In this document: positions 49,627 through 59,859 of the stretch, piece by piece
Numbering within the stretch: the stretch's first letter is position 1
Layout of the letters: every line of letters begins with the position of its first letter
NCBI GenBank assembly: GCA_001804815.1
Contig: MHBI01000118.1
Coordinates: forward strand, 51,191-115,190
Source of the DNA: Lentisphaerae bacterium GWF2_50_93
GTDB taxonomy: Bacteria; Verrucomicrobiota; Lentisphaeria; Victivallales; GWF2-50-93
Length of the DNA stretch: 64,000 nt
Direction of reading: 5' to 3'
Position numbers and translations under genes: made by a program
The notes under the pieces: model-generated
Told to the model about the DNA's origin: nothing
The model's input: the letters and a program-made list of their open reading frames with translations, nothing else
Databases searched by the model: none

Positions 49627-51933
49627 ATGAAAAAACTAATTAAACTTCTCTTTTATATCATAACGATCGGCGGGTTTGTTTTATTCGTGTATTGGATTTC
49701 TGCCAAGGGTAGAATCCTTGAACCGGAAAAGCTTTCAGTTGCCGTTTCGCCGATTGGACAGTTAGCGCAGGCGGAAGAACCACATATTCTTCAAAACCTG
49801 CTGAATAACCTCAAGCATCCGCTCTCCAAACTGGTCTTACAAATAATAACCATTCTAATTGCCGCCAGGTTGTTCGGAATGTTTTTCCTGAAAATAGGAC
49901 AACCTATGGTAGTTGGCGAAATTGTAGCAGGCATCGCACTTGGCCCTTCATTGCTGGGTTATTTATATCCTTCTGCTTCAATCTTCCTGTTTCCCCTGGA
50001 ATCACTGCCAAGTCTTCAGCTTCTTAGCCAGATAGGCTTAATCCTCTTCATGTTTGTAATCGGAATGGACATCGATTTGTCGGCATTACGGAACAGGGCT
50101 TCCGATGCAATAATAATAAGTCATGCCAGCATAGTGATACCTTTTGCCATGGGGATGGGGCTTGCCTATTACATGTACCTTCAGTTTGCTCCCGCAAATA
50201 TTCCGTTTCATTCATTTGGACTGTTTATGGGAATAGCCATGAGCATTACCGCCTTTCCGGTACTGGCACGGATAATACAGGAGAGAGGATGGACACGGAC
50301 ACGCATAGGAACCATGGCCATTACATGTGCTGCTGCCGACGATATAACAGCATGGTGCCTGCTGGCAGTAGTTATTGCAATAGCACAAGCCGGTTCGATT
50401 GCAGGCGCTTTAATGACAGTATGTATCGCCATATTATATGTCCTGTTCATGATACTTGTGTTAAAACCTTTTCTTCAAAGGATAGGAAATGCATATCCGA
50501 CCCGCGAAACTTTAGGCAGGGGAAGCATGGCGTTTTTCTTCCTGGTCTTATTCTCCTCCGCTTATATTACAGAGCTGATAGGCATACACGCCTTGTTCGG
50601 AGCTTTCATAGCAGGTGTTTCAATGCCTTCAAATATGAATTTCAGAAAAATAATCATAGAAAAGATTGAAGATGTCAGCCTGGTACTGCTGCTTCCTTTA
50701 TTTTTTGCTTATACAGGTCTTCGCACACAGGTTAACTCGCTCAACGAAGGCAACCTTTGGCTTTCATGCGGCATGGTCATATTAATTGCCGTTGCGGGTA
50801 AATTTATCGGCAGTGCGGCGGTGGCCCGGCTTGTGGGTCATAATTGGAAGGACAGCCTCTCTTTAGGCGCATTGATGAATACTCGGGGATTGATGGAACT
50901 GGTCGTACTCAACATAGGTTATGATATGGGGATTCTTACTCCTGAAGTATTTACCATGTTTGTATTGATGGCGCTGGTTACAACTTTCATGACCGGCCCC
51001 GCACTCAGCCTTATTGGCCGGATATTCCCGGAAATAACGGTAAAGCAAATTACCTCGCGTATTGTTGAAACCGGCAATAAAATATTGATTTCATTCGGAC
51101 CCGCTCTGACCGGAGTCAGGTTATTACGGCTGGCCGGTGAAATTTCACCCAAGTCGGAGCACCAGGAAAACATTACTGCGCTTCATCTTACCCTTGGTAC
51201 CGATATGCACCCTATTCATGCCGACAGCTATGCCCAGGAAAGTTTCCAGCCATTGCTGGATGAAGCCAAAGTCTCAGGCGTCAAAATAGAAACCTGCTAC
51301 AAGGTAACTGATGACATCGAACAGGAAATATTAGAGATCGCCGATAGTCAGAATTACGATCTTATACTGATCGGGTCCGGCAAATCCATATATAAAGGGT
51401 CATTGCTGGGTTCTCTGATCGGCATGGTAAATATATTGTCGTTTAGAAACATCCTTCAGATGATTAAAGGCAGACCCCCTGTTATACAAAAAGACGATTT
51501 GATCCATGAAAAAGCAAGGCATCTTATTGAAAACGCTCCCTGCACAGTAGGTGTTTTCATCGATAAGGACTTCGAAAAGGCAGGTAGTATTTTTATACCT
51601 GTGTTAAACAAGAAAGATGCATTCATATTGACATTCATTAAGAAATTCATTAACAACAGCGACGCTGTCATAGAGATATTTGATAAAGAAGGTATCCTGG
51701 CAAATAATACGGCAGTAAATTCCGAAATTAACAGTATGAATGACCGTAAACCGAATACCATACGTTTTATCGGCAGCAGTGAAATTGAGCAAAATACATT
51801 CTTTGAAAAACACCAGCTGATTCTTGTAAGCTACGAAGGATGGGAATCTCTTGTGAAAAACCATAGGGCCTGGATCAAAAAAATACCTTCATCCCTTATC
51901 ATTAAACCAGGCAAAGAGTTCATGCCGATATAG
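49627..51933 (+). CDS. CPA2-family cation:proton antiporter with C-terminal stress-type domain
   Basis: 768 residues. One N-terminal helix, then ~12 Na+/H+-exchanger helices (GQPMVVGEIVAGIALGPSLL, CAAADDITAWCLLAVVIAIA with the central acidic pair, GAFIAGVSMPSN, LMNTRGLMELVVLNIGYD), and ~270 cytoplasmic residues including a USP-like stretch (YDLILIGSGKSIYKGSLLGS). The organisation resembles Bacteroidota antiporters. Codon and base use are more AT-rich than in neighbouring genes, hinting at transfer. Followed 18 nt later by a second antiporter. Confidence 0.87.
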   Translation: MKKLIKLLFYIITIGGFVLFVYWISAKGRILEPEKLSVAVSPIGQLAQAEEPHILQNLLNNLKHPLSKLVLQIITILIAARLFGMFFLKIGQPMVVGEIVAGIALGPSLLGYLYPSASIFLFPLESLPSLQLLSQIGLILFMFVIGMDIDLSALRNRASDAIIISHASIVIPFAMGMGLAYYMYLQFAPANIPFHSFGLFMGIAMSITAFPVLARIIQERGWTRTRIGTMAITCAAADDITAWCLLAVVIAIAQAGSIAGALMTVCIAILYVLFMILVLKPFLQRIGNAYPTRETLGRGSMAFFFLVLFSSAYITELIGIHALFGAFIAGVSMPSNMNFRKIIIEKIEDVSLVLLLPLFFAYTGLRTQVNSLNEGNLWLSCGMVILIAVAGKFIGSAAVARLVGHNWKDSLSLGALMNTRGLMELVVLNIGYDMGILTPEVFTMFVLMALVTTFMTGPALSLIGRIFPEITVKQITSRIVETGNKILISFGPALTGVRLLRLAGEISPKSEHQENITALHLTLGTDMHPIHADSYAQESFQPLLDEAKVSGVKIETCYKVTDDIEQEILEIADSQNYDLILIGSGKSIYKGSLLGSLIGMVNILSFRNILQMIKGRPPVIQKDDLIHEKARHLIENAPCTVGVFIDKDFEKAGSIFIPVLNKKDAFILTFIKKFINNSDAVIEIFDKEGILANNTAVNSEINSMNDRKPNTIRFIGSSEIEQNTFFEKHQLILVSYEGWESLVKNHRAWIKKIPSSLIIKPGKEFMPI

Positions 51934-51951
51934 TCATAGAGAGGAGCATAA

Positions 51952-54474
51952 GTGGATATCTTTAAACTTCCAGTAACTGACCCGGTCGCGGTTTTCGCGC
52001 TTCTTGCCGTAATACTCCTGGTAGTTCCCCTGCTCTTCAAAAAATTCAAGATCCCGGCAATGGTCGGACTTATCCTGACAGGCGCAGTCATAGGTCCGAA
52101 AGGTTTCAATCTCCTGGGTTTTGACAGTGGAATGCAGCTGCTGTCGACCGTCGGACTCCTATATATAATGTTCATAGCCGGTCTGGAGATAGACCTTAAC
52201 CAGTTCATGAACCAGCGATTGAAGGCTCTCGTGTTTGGAATCCTGATATTCGGGATCGCCATGTCCGGAGGTATTGGAATCGGCTACATGATACCTCATC
52301 CGGAAAAAGCTGATCAGTTCCTGTTCTGCATCCTCATTGGAGCCCTGATGTCCTCCCAGACACTTCTCACCTACCCTCTGGTAAGCAGGCTCGGCCTGTC
52401 AAAAAACCTGGCGGTGACCGTTTCGATCGGAGCCACTCTCCTTACCGACATCCTCGCCCTCATAGTCCTGGCCGTAGTGGCAAAAATACACAGCGGGGAA
52501 GCCCAGACCTTCTACTGGATAAGACTTGTATTGGGTTTTGCATGTCTCGCCGCAGTAAGCATTTATGTCCTTCCCAGAGCGGGCAGATGGTTCTACAGGA
52601 ACCTCTCAAGCGACGACACTGCCGAATATCTCTTCCTTTTCTTCAGTCTTCTTATCGTCTCAACCATTTCAAAGCTTGCCGGGCTTGAACCCATCATCGG
52701 AGCATTCCTCGCAGGACTTTCGTTGAACTCCCTTGTCCCGGACCAGAGCCGTCTGATGAACCGCGTGCAGTTTGTCGGAAACACCCTTTTCATCCCAATA
52801 TTCCTCATATCGGTGGGAATGCTTGTTGACTTCGGGATTTTCCTGACAGGAGCAAACGAATGGATTGTAATTTCACTGATGATAACGGTCGCACTGGGCA
52901 CAAAGTTCATAGCCTCCCATCTCACAGGTTTCTTTTTCAAGTTCACAAGAGAACAGTCCTGGTTGATGTTTGGAATGGTCGTCAACAAGGCCGGTGTTAC
53001 AATAGCCACGGCGATAGTCGGTTATAATATTGGTCTTTTCGGGCAGGACGTACTGAACGGAGCCATTGTAATAATTCTAGTGACATGCCTGATAGGTCCG
53101 TGGATCACCGAAAAGTACGGCAGGAGTTATGCTCTCACTCTTTCAACGTCTCCTGAAAACAGGACTATTTCAAATCAGAGCCAGAGGATAATGGTTCCTC
53201 TTTCAAATCCGACGACATCAAGGCTTCTCATGGATATCGCATTCATGATCAGGGACAAGAAACTGGGCCTTCCCATATATCCTGTTTCAATCGCCATCGA
53301 CGGTCCGGGAGTGAAGGATGATGTGGCGCGAATCGAGAAAATGCTGAGCCAGATGATAGTGCATGCCGCCGCCGCAGACATCCCCGTACATCCTGAAACA
53401 AGGATCGACACCGACATTTCCTCCTGTGTTTCGAGGACCGCCGTTGAAATCCAGGCTTCATGCATCATCATCGGATGGAAAGGGGATGATCCGCTGCCAA
53501 AACTCATTTTCGGGCAGGTGCTGGACAGGCTTCTTGAACAGACTTCAGAGCTTGTGATGGTCTGCAAGATCGAACAGCCGGTGAATACTTTCCAGAAAAT
53601 AATAATCGTAATTCCTCCAATGTCCCACAGGCAGAGCGGCTTCGAGGAGGCTATTTTCACCGCAAAAACCCTTTCTACGCAGTCCGGACTCAGGACAACT
53701 GTCTATGCATCAACGTTCGACATGGACAAGACATCCTCTCTTCTTGGATCAATGAAGACATCTTCTTCTGTGGCTTTCGTGACGGTTGAAGTATGGTCCG
53801 ACATTTTTTCAATAATCGGAAAGGATGTCGGGGACAATGATCTTGTCGTGCTTCTCAGCTGCCGTCAGGGGAGCCTGGCCTGGCAGCCCGGACTTGATCA
53901 GCTTCCAAAACATTTCATCAGGCACTTCCCCAGGACAAGCCTCATTGTCGCATATCCTTCAGAATCAAGAAATATTTATGGAAGATACTCGATCAGCAAT
54001 ACAGATCCCATGTCTTCGACTGTCGGAAAGCTGATGAGTCCTGACAGGATGGTATTTGGGCTGGAATATGAAAACCCGGAAAAAGCTGTAAAAATAATCC
54101 TTTCGAATTTCCTGAAAGGCAGGTCAAGCGATCCTGAATCAACTGCTTCCATGCTTGCGGATGAGCTTCTTCCGACTGCACTTGAGATAATAGAGGGGAC
54201 AGTGCTCCTCCATGTACACTGCGAGAACACAGATGAACCGACAGTCCTTCTCGGGACATGCAGCACCGGCATTCCTTTTTCTGGAATCGATAATCCTGCA
54301 AAATCCATATTCATACTGCTCAGTCCTGCATCAGACAATCCGGAAGAACATCTGCAGATCCTTTCCGACATTGCGAGATTCGCACTTTCCATGAAGAATT
54401 CGGATATCCTCCACAAGGCTAAAAACCTGCCTGAACTGGAAACCCTGTTAATGATACATAAGTCCATGACGTAG
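51952..54474 (+). CDS. CPA2-family cation:proton antiporter, GTG start
   Basis: 840 residues; start GTG at 51952 with GAGAGGAG 5 nt upstream. Exchanger domain motifs: FKIPAMVGLILTGAVIGPKG, FIAGLEIDLNQFMNQRLKAL, GATLLTDILALIVLAVVAKI, GAFLAGLSLNSLVPDQSRLM and MFGMVVNKAGVTIATAIVGY. Two C-terminal universal-stress-like domains follow (~410-840; SCIIIGWKGDDPLPKLIFGQ, LVVLLSCRQGSLAWQP). Probably extrudes or exchanges Na+/K+ for H+. Base composition matches the rest of the window better than the upstream antiporter. Confidence 0.88.
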   Translation: MDIFKLPVTDPVAVFALLAVILLVVPLLFKKFKIPAMVGLILTGAVIGPKGFNLLGFDSGMQLLSTVGLLYIMFIAGLEIDLNQFMNQRLKALVFGILIFGIAMSGGIGIGYMIPHPEKADQFLFCILIGALMSSQTLLTYPLVSRLGLSKNLAVTVSIGATLLTDILALIVLAVVAKIHSGEAQTFYWIRLVLGFACLAAVSIYVLPRAGRWFYRNLSSDDTAEYLFLFFSLLIVSTISKLAGLEPIIGAFLAGLSLNSLVPDQSRLMNRVQFVGNTLFIPIFLISVGMLVDFGIFLTGANEWIVISLMITVALGTKFIASHLTGFFFKFTREQSWLMFGMVVNKAGVTIATAIVGYNIGLFGQDVLNGAIVIILVTCLIGPWITEKYGRSYALTLSTSPENRTISNQSQRIMVPLSNPTTSRLLMDIAFMIRDKKLGLPIYPVSIAIDGPGVKDDVARIEKMLSQMIVHAAAADIPVHPETRIDTDISSCVSRTAVEIQASCIIIGWKGDDPLPKLIFGQVLDRLLEQTSELVMVCKIEQPVNTFQKIIIVIPPMSHRQSGFEEAIFTAKTLSTQSGLRTTVYASTFDMDKTSSLLGSMKTSSSVAFVTVEVWSDIFSIIGKDVGDNDLVVLLSCRQGSLAWQPGLDQLPKHFIRHFPRTSLIVAYPSESRNIYGRYSISNTDPMSSTVGKLMSPDRMVFGLEYENPEKAVKIILSNFLKGRSSDPESTASMLADELLPTALEIIEGTVLLHVHCENTDEPTVLLGTCSTGIPFSGIDNPAKSIFILLSPASDNPEEHLQILSDIARFALSMKNSDILHKAKNLPELETLLMIHKSMT

Positions 54475-54630
54475 TAATTTCACAAATCGGCATTGGCTCC
54501 ACCATGCTGGGCATCTGATTTTTTTATTCATAACTTTTACATTTATTTTTAATATTTTTCTATTTTTACTCTTGAATTTTCTATTGTATGACTTATAATT
54601 TATAGAAATTTAACTCATTTATCAATAATT

Positions 54631-55689
54631 ATGAAATCAGAATTCATAGCAAAAGAAATAAGGCAGCAGATAGTCGAAGGGAAGTTGAAGCCCGGAGAAA
54701 GGATTCCGTGCCGCAGTGAACTTGTCTCCGGATACAGGGCGAGTCTTGGAACCATACAACGGGCAATAAACACATTGATAGACGATGGATTTCTTCTTTC
54801 GAAAGGAACGTATGGGACCCAGGTTTCAAAACTGCCTCCGCATCTTTGCACCTACGGCATAGCAATTCCCCATTCATCTTCTGATACATGGGACAGTTTC
54901 TGGCTGGCGATGGCGGAAGTCGCCGGAAAATATGACCCGGACGGAAATGTCAGATTCAACATTTACCGTGGTCTTGTGTCAGAGGGGAAGAACAGCGACT
55001 ACCAGAAACTCGTATATGATATAGAATCCCACTGCATTTCCGGTCTTGTCATTCTTGGCGCCGGAAACATCAAGGACGGCAAGTTCATACAGAAGCCTGC
55101 CGTTCCGACAGTGATCTTTGAAGAGAATCTTTTTGACAAGGATCTTTCATCGGTCTGGTATGATTTTGATTCCCTTATCGACAAGGCGATTGATGAGCTT
55201 TCAGGCAAGGGAAGAAAAAATATCGCAGTTCTTGCCGATGCGCAATTCTCCGAAGCCAGGATTGAACATTTCCAGAGGCAGATCTCGAAGATGGGAATGA
55301 GTTCAAAAGCTCACTGGATCCAGGCCATGGGAACGAGCCGTCACCTCCTTCCGTGGACAAAAAACCTGCTGAATCTGATGCTCCAGAAGACTGGCGGCGA
55401 AAGGCCGGACGGATTGATAATCATGAATGAGAACCACCTCTTTCATGCTGCGGAGGGCATTGCCTGCTCCGGTCTTGCAATTGGAAAAGACATTGATGTC
55501 GTTTCACATGCCAATTTTCCATTGATACATCCCTCGCCGACGGGAGTGACAAGAATAGGATTTGACTGCAGGGCCCTCCTTTCCTCCTGCATTGAAAATA
55601 TTACAGAAGTAAGAAACGGAAGGAAGACGGGGTTTGTAAGGAAAGTCCCTGCGGTATACGAAAAAGATCTTGCATCAGATATCAAATAG
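54631..55689 (+). CDS. GntR-family regulator with LacI-type ligand-binding domain
   Basis: 352 residues. GntR winged HTH (SEFIAKEIRQQIVEGKLKPG, GTIQRAINTLIDDGFLLSKG) and a LacI-like sensor (ISGLVILGAGNIKDGKF, VPTVIFEENLFDK, GKGRKNIAVLADAQFSEARI, DIDVVSHANFPLIHP). Second copy of the regulator architecture at 8021. It is co-oriented with and 20 nt upstream of the GH99-like/prepilin/SGNH genes, so it probably controls them and itself. Confidence 0.87.
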   Translation: MKSEFIAKEIRQQIVEGKLKPGERIPCRSELVSGYRASLGTIQRAINTLIDDGFLLSKGTYGTQVSKLPPHLCTYGIAIPHSSSDTWDSFWLAMAEVAGKYDPDGNVRFNIYRGLVSEGKNSDYQKLVYDIESHCISGLVILGAGNIKDGKFIQKPAVPTVIFEENLFDKDLSSVWYDFDSLIDKAIDELSGKGRKNIAVLADAQFSEARIEHFQRQISKMGMSSKAHWIQAMGTSRHLLPWTKNLLNLMLQKTGGERPDGLIIMNENHLFHAAEGIACSGLAIGKDIDVVSHANFPLIHPSPTGVTRIGFDCRALLSSCIENITEVRNGRKTGFVRKVPAVYEKDLASDIK

Positions 55690-55709
55690 ATGAATTTACG
55701 GAGGTTAAA

Positions 55710-57686
55710 ATGTTCGCTTCCTCTTTCAAGATGATAACCAGAGCCGTTGCTCCGGCAATTGCCTGCTGCAGTTTTGCATGCCTGGCCCAGAATGATGCCA
55801 AGCCTGATCTGGCTGTTGAAGCAGCCTTGAAAATTGGGATTACAGTACCTGTCCAGGCACGCGAATGGCATATCTGGTGGGGCGCTCCGCTTGGCGCTGA
55901 TCCTTCAATTCCGGCATGGGAACACTGGAAAGGACTTAAGAGGTTTGGCAAATTTGATCCTACTACAACCATAGAGGATACAGTTCCTGGATCGGCATGG
56001 CGCCGCTATTTGAACTGTGTCGGATATCCTTTGATCGGACCATATGATGCCGGGCAGGATGATGTGATCCGATGGCAGTTGGAGACAGCAAGGAATGCCG
56101 GACTCGACTGCCTGCACATCCATCTATGGCCTGCACTCTGGGACAATGGAACCGACATGACACCGCTTCCGATTTTCGACAAAGCTCTTTCAATCGCTGA
56201 AAAATTGAAATACCCAATCGCAGTACATGATGAGATCATGTTCCGCAAAATGTCACATACAAAGGCGCAGCAGTTGGAAAACACAATATCCAGGACTGCA
56301 ACACTGGTTAAACAATATGGTTCGCACCCCGGCTGGAAAAAGATGGACGGATTGCCGGTCTATTACTTCCAGAATTCCAACAAGTGGCTCAGTGCTAAGG
56401 ATATGGAGACATACATGTCCGAAGTTGAGAAAAAGGCCGGACCTGTCTATTGGATAGTTGAAATGGGGGCTTCTGATGAATATCTGCGAATTCCGCAGAT
56501 CAAGATGCTCTTTGGACCTAATGTCAGCTGGTTCCTGCACACACCCCCTTTCGGGGTCGGCCCACATCCCTGGGAAGACGTACGGAAAGACCTGTTCAGA
56601 AGTAAGGAGCTTGCCAAGAAATACGGGAAAAAGTTCGGCATTCTCGTATATGCCAAGTTCAATAATAATAATGACAGGGGAGAGCCGGGTAAAGGACGGA
56701 TGGATGCCGAAGACGGAAATTTCTATATAAAAAGCCTTTCCATGGCAAAGGAAGTCAATCCCGATCTTATTATCGTGACCCAGTGGAATGATTTTGAGGA
56801 AGGGGCCTTTATCGAACCTGCCTGGGATTATGACGGATTCAACGGGGATCCCTTCAGATATTGCCGGATCACTGCTTCGTCCATGGGTAAAACATTCTCT
56901 CCGGCACCTCTTCCAAAACGAGACCAGCTGGATCCGCTTATCCGTCATAAACTTTTTGGTGACACCGTGGCAGGCGATGCCGGACCAGTATTCCAGTCAT
57001 CAAAGCTTGCTGACAGGAAACTTGAATGGAAGTGGTGCGAAGGATCTGGAGACCCTGTTGAAATGAGAATTATCCAATCAAATCTGCTCAGATGGACCCC
57101 CGACAGTCCGGCAATGGGTCCGATTCGTGTCAGCAATCTGTCCCAAATCGATGAAAAAGGAACTTTGAAGGACAAGATGGAGTTCAGGTTCTATGTTCCT
57201 GGCATGATCTGCGACAAGGCGGCAGACCTGTGGATAGGTGTCAGGGCGTCGTCAGCTGGATCCCTCAGGATACAGTACCGTTCTGAAATGGAGAACTACC
57301 GGGTGGATTCACGCTGGGAAAAACGCTATCTGGATACGGGAAGGAGCGCCTTCATTGAAGTCGGAGAAGCCGGAAAAGTCTATTGGATGCCGATGCGCGG
57401 AGTCAGATTTTCAGGATGGGAAGGAGACATGACTTTATCGGCGAATGGAAATCAGGCGTGCGAACTCATGGAAATATTGATATGGAATCCTTCGATGAAG
57501 GAGGTTTCGATTCCGGCATCATGGGATATTCAATCAGGAGAGCTCGCCAAGGAGATAAATCCCCTGAAACCCTTTGTTGCATGTGCGTATGACAAACTTG
57601 GGAATGCCGGGCTCCCGCGCCTTTTCCATAACGGAAAAACGACAATATCTTCTGCAAAGGATCCTATGGATCTGCTGAAAAAATAG
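55710..57686 (+). CDS. Secreted GH99/GH71-like glycosidase
   Basis: 658 residues; GGAGG before the ATG. Signal peptide (ending ACLAQ). Catalytic-like domain ~50-400: GLDCLHIHLWPALWDNGTDM, YPIAVHDEIMF, HPGWKKMDGLPVYYFQNSN and the family ending ITQWNDFEEGAFIEPAWDYD-like segment (IIVTQWNDFEEGAFIEPAWD). The C-terminal ~200 residues are a beta-sandwich that is probably carbohydrate-binding. GH99-like enzymes act on mannans and related glycans; activity not proven. Middle of the second regulator-CAZyme-prepilin cassette. Confidence 0.78.
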   Translation: MFASSFKMITRAVAPAIACCSFACLAQNDAKPDLAVEAALKIGITVPVQAREWHIWWGAPLGADPSIPAWEHWKGLKRFGKFDPTTTIEDTVPGSAWRRYLNCVGYPLIGPYDAGQDDVIRWQLETARNAGLDCLHIHLWPALWDNGTDMTPLPIFDKALSIAEKLKYPIAVHDEIMFRKMSHTKAQQLENTISRTATLVKQYGSHPGWKKMDGLPVYYFQNSNKWLSAKDMETYMSEVEKKAGPVYWIVEMGASDEYLRIPQIKMLFGPNVSWFLHTPPFGVGPHPWEDVRKDLFRSKELAKKYGKKFGILVYAKFNNNNDRGEPGKGRMDAEDGNFYIKSLSMAKEVNPDLIIVTQWNDFEEGAFIEPAWDYDGFNGDPFRYCRITASSMGKTFSPAPLPKRDQLDPLIRHKLFGDTVAGDAGPVFQSSKLADRKLEWKWCEGSGDPVEMRIIQSNLLRWTPDSPAMGPIRVSNLSQIDEKGTLKDKMEFRFYVPGMICDKAADLWIGVRASSAGSLRIQYRSEMENYRVDSRWEKRYLDTGRSAFIEVGEAGKVYWMPMRGVRFSGWEGDMTLSANGNQACELMEILIWNPSMKEVSIPASWDIQSGELAKEINPLKPFVACAYDKLGNAGLPRLFHNGKTTISSAKDPMDLLKK

Positions 57687-57689
57687 GAG

Positions 57690-58499
57690 ATGAATACAAT
57701 GAATAAAGCGATGCTTGATACAAGATGCGTGATGCATGATTTTGGATTTAAGACATCTGACATCCGGAATCCAGCATCCAGCATCTGTTTTACATTAATC
57801 GAATTGCTGGTAGTGATCGCGATAATTGCGATACTCGCATCACTTCTCCTGCCGGCACTTGCAACAGCGAAGGAATCGGCGAGGACGGCAGTATGTTCAA
57901 ACCAGCTGCGACAGAGCAACATTCTCTGCAGTTCCTATGAAGCCGACAACAACAACTGGCCCCCTTCCGCCAAGAGTGGGTATTTCTGGCCAAATCAGCT
58001 TTACCGCCAGGGATACATGTCAATGAAGCAGACAGATATTTTCATATGTCCTTCGGCAACCGACTACGCTCGTACCGGAACCTGGCAGCCTCCAACATCG
58101 CTTGACCACTGGTGGAGCATCCATTACGGAATGAATTTATTCTTTGGAGGCGACTCAGGGCTCCGTGGCAATCCAACGCCACCATATGGGATAACAAAGA
58201 GGGAACCATGCACAAATCCCGCCGCCACTGTCTTCCTGGCTGATTCTGCAAAAGCCGAATCATTATACATGAGTGATCCAGGAGTACCAGACACACCTCT
58301 GACCGGAGTCTCAACCCTTTCAAGATCAAAGAGCTCGCTTGGATTCCCCTACATCATAATGAGCCGCCATAACAGGTCTGCGAACATAATCTTCTGCGAC
58401 GGCCATGTATCCCAGGAACATGATGCGTTCAATAATTTCCAGTATTTACCCAACGTGCCAGTGGCAGGAAAATATTTCGATCCGAAATACAATTACTAA
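57690..58499 (+). CDS. Prepilin-type protein with H-X9-DG motif and repeat-derived leader
   Basis: 269 residues (start at 57690 or, with better spacing to AGGAG, 57699). The leader NKAMLDTRCVMHDFGFKTSD continues IRNPASSIC before FTLIELLVVIAIIAIL. The leader DNA (CATCCGGAATCCAGCATCCA and GCATCTG) looks like a translated interspersed repeat. The residue before Phe is Cys, not Gly. The C-terminal motif RHNRSANIIFCDGHV is H-X9-DG. Fourth gene of the second cassette; partner of the prepilin-like protein at 7106. Confidence 0.85.
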   Translation: MNTMNKAMLDTRCVMHDFGFKTSDIRNPASSICFTLIELLVVIAIIAILASLLLPALATAKESARTAVCSNQLRQSNILCSSYEADNNNWPPSAKSGYFWPNQLYRQGYMSMKQTDIFICPSATDYARTGTWQPPTSLDHWWSIHYGMNLFFGGDSGLRGNPTPPYGITKREPCTNPAATVFLADSAKAESLYMSDPGVPDTPLTGVSTLSRSKSSLGFPYIIMSRHNRSANIIFCDGHVSQEHDAFNNFQYLPNVPVAGKYFDPKYNY

Positions 58500-58516
58500 C
58501 ATAAGGATTCAATAAC

Positions 58517-59719
58517 ATGATGTCTTTGAAAACAAAATTAGCCGTTGCAGGATTTTTCCTGGCGGCGCAGGGCCTGGATGCTGGAAGTGCGGTCATAGAA
58601 TCAAATTTCGGGGATTCCGGCTCATACAAGGAAATCCCAAAGAAGGAATTTGTAAGCGGTTCACTGCCGGAAGGATGGAAGGACGAATCAGTTTTCACCA
58701 AGTCGAACTGTGTCTATTCCTATCAGACTGAGAATTCAACGGGCTTCTTCAGGATTGTATGCCCGGACAAAGGCAGGATACAGTTCTTCCATACCATGGA
58801 TGAATTCGCCGCACGCAAGGCATTTAAGATATCGGTAAAGGCTAAAAGCCCTTCGAAATCGGCACTCAAATTCATGATACAGGCTATGGGGACTTCAAGA
58901 TCTTTCGCTGTCGGCAACATACAGCTGTCCGAGGAATGGAAGGAATATTCGACAATCCTCGCCGGCGGGCCCACTGATGTCAAAAACGTCGGTTTTATAA
59001 TCACCTCTCCCGGCCCATGCACAGTCGATATCGCAAACCTGAAATTGGAGGAAGCCCCTTTATCCGAATATGTTCCGTCGACAATGGTGCCAGTCACGCG
59101 TCCCGACAACTGGTGGATGCCGAGACATAAGAGAATGGTCGAGTCCATGGTCAAGGAAAAACCTGATTTCGTCATCATGGGCGATTCGATAACCGGCGCC
59201 TGGGAAAAGGAAGGCAAGGAGGCCTGGGACAAGAACATCGCTCCTCTCAAGGCATGTTCTTTCGGAAATGGAGGAGATGGAATTGAACACCTTCTCTGGA
59301 GGGTGAAGAATTCAGGGCTCGGCAAGGATTTCCAGCCCAGGCTCGTGACAGTCCTGGTAGGTGTCAACAACCTCTTCAACGCGGATCCTATGGATCTTGC
59401 CGCAGGAATGAAGAATCTCATAGACGAGATCCGGAAGATGTCTCCTACGACAAAGATCCTAGTCCTCGGAATTTTTCCTGTAGGGGAGAAATCTGACGAC
59501 CAAAGGCGCCAGATGATCAAGAATGTAAATGCCCAGTATGAAAAGCTTGCCGACAACAAAGATATATTCTATCTCGACTTTGGCAGCTCGTTTGTTGAGT
59601 CTAATGGTTCATTGTCCAAGGATCTGATAAGGCCTGACAATGTGCACCTCACCGCCAAAGGATATGACATGTACGTGGAGAAACTCCTTCCCAAGGTGAA
59701 GGAAATTCTAGGAAAATAA
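58517..59719 (+). CDS. Secreted SGNH/GDSL hydrolase with N-terminal beta-sandwich
   Basis: 400 residues with a signal peptide (MMSLKTKLAVAGFFLAAQGL). Residues ~30-180 form a carbohydrate-binding-like beta-sandwich (FKISVKAKSPSKSALKFMIQ ... CTVDIANLKLEEAP). The SGNH domain has block I FVIMGDSITGAW (Ser), block II FGNGGDGIEHLLWR (Gly), block III VLVGVNNLF (Asn) and block V RPDNVHLTAKG (Asp-His). Such enzymes remove acetyl or other acyl groups from polysaccharides. Last gene of the second cassette. Confidence 0.87.
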   Translation: MMSLKTKLAVAGFFLAAQGLDAGSAVIESNFGDSGSYKEIPKKEFVSGSLPEGWKDESVFTKSNCVYSYQTENSTGFFRIVCPDKGRIQFFHTMDEFAARKAFKISVKAKSPSKSALKFMIQAMGTSRSFAVGNIQLSEEWKEYSTILAGGPTDVKNVGFIITSPGPCTVDIANLKLEEAPLSEYVPSTMVPVTRPDNWWMPRHKRMVESMVKEKPDFVIMGDSITGAWEKEGKEAWDKNIAPLKACSFGNGGDGIEHLLWRVKNSGLGKDFQPRLVTVLVGVNNLFNADPMDLAAGMKNLIDEIRKMSPTTKILVLGIFPVGEKSDDQRRQMIKNVNAQYEKLADNKDIFYLDFGSSFVESNGSLSKDLIRPDNVHLTAKGYDMYVEKLLPKVKEILGK

Positions 59720-59859
59720 AATTGGTGCCAGTCTACGTATAATATTGGATATTAGAATTTTATACATAAACTATTGCTGTTTTATGTTAGAATACCAATG
59801 GTTTAATCGTTCCTAATTTTCCATCAATTACTTCTTCAGACTGATACCGTTTTTCCTCT

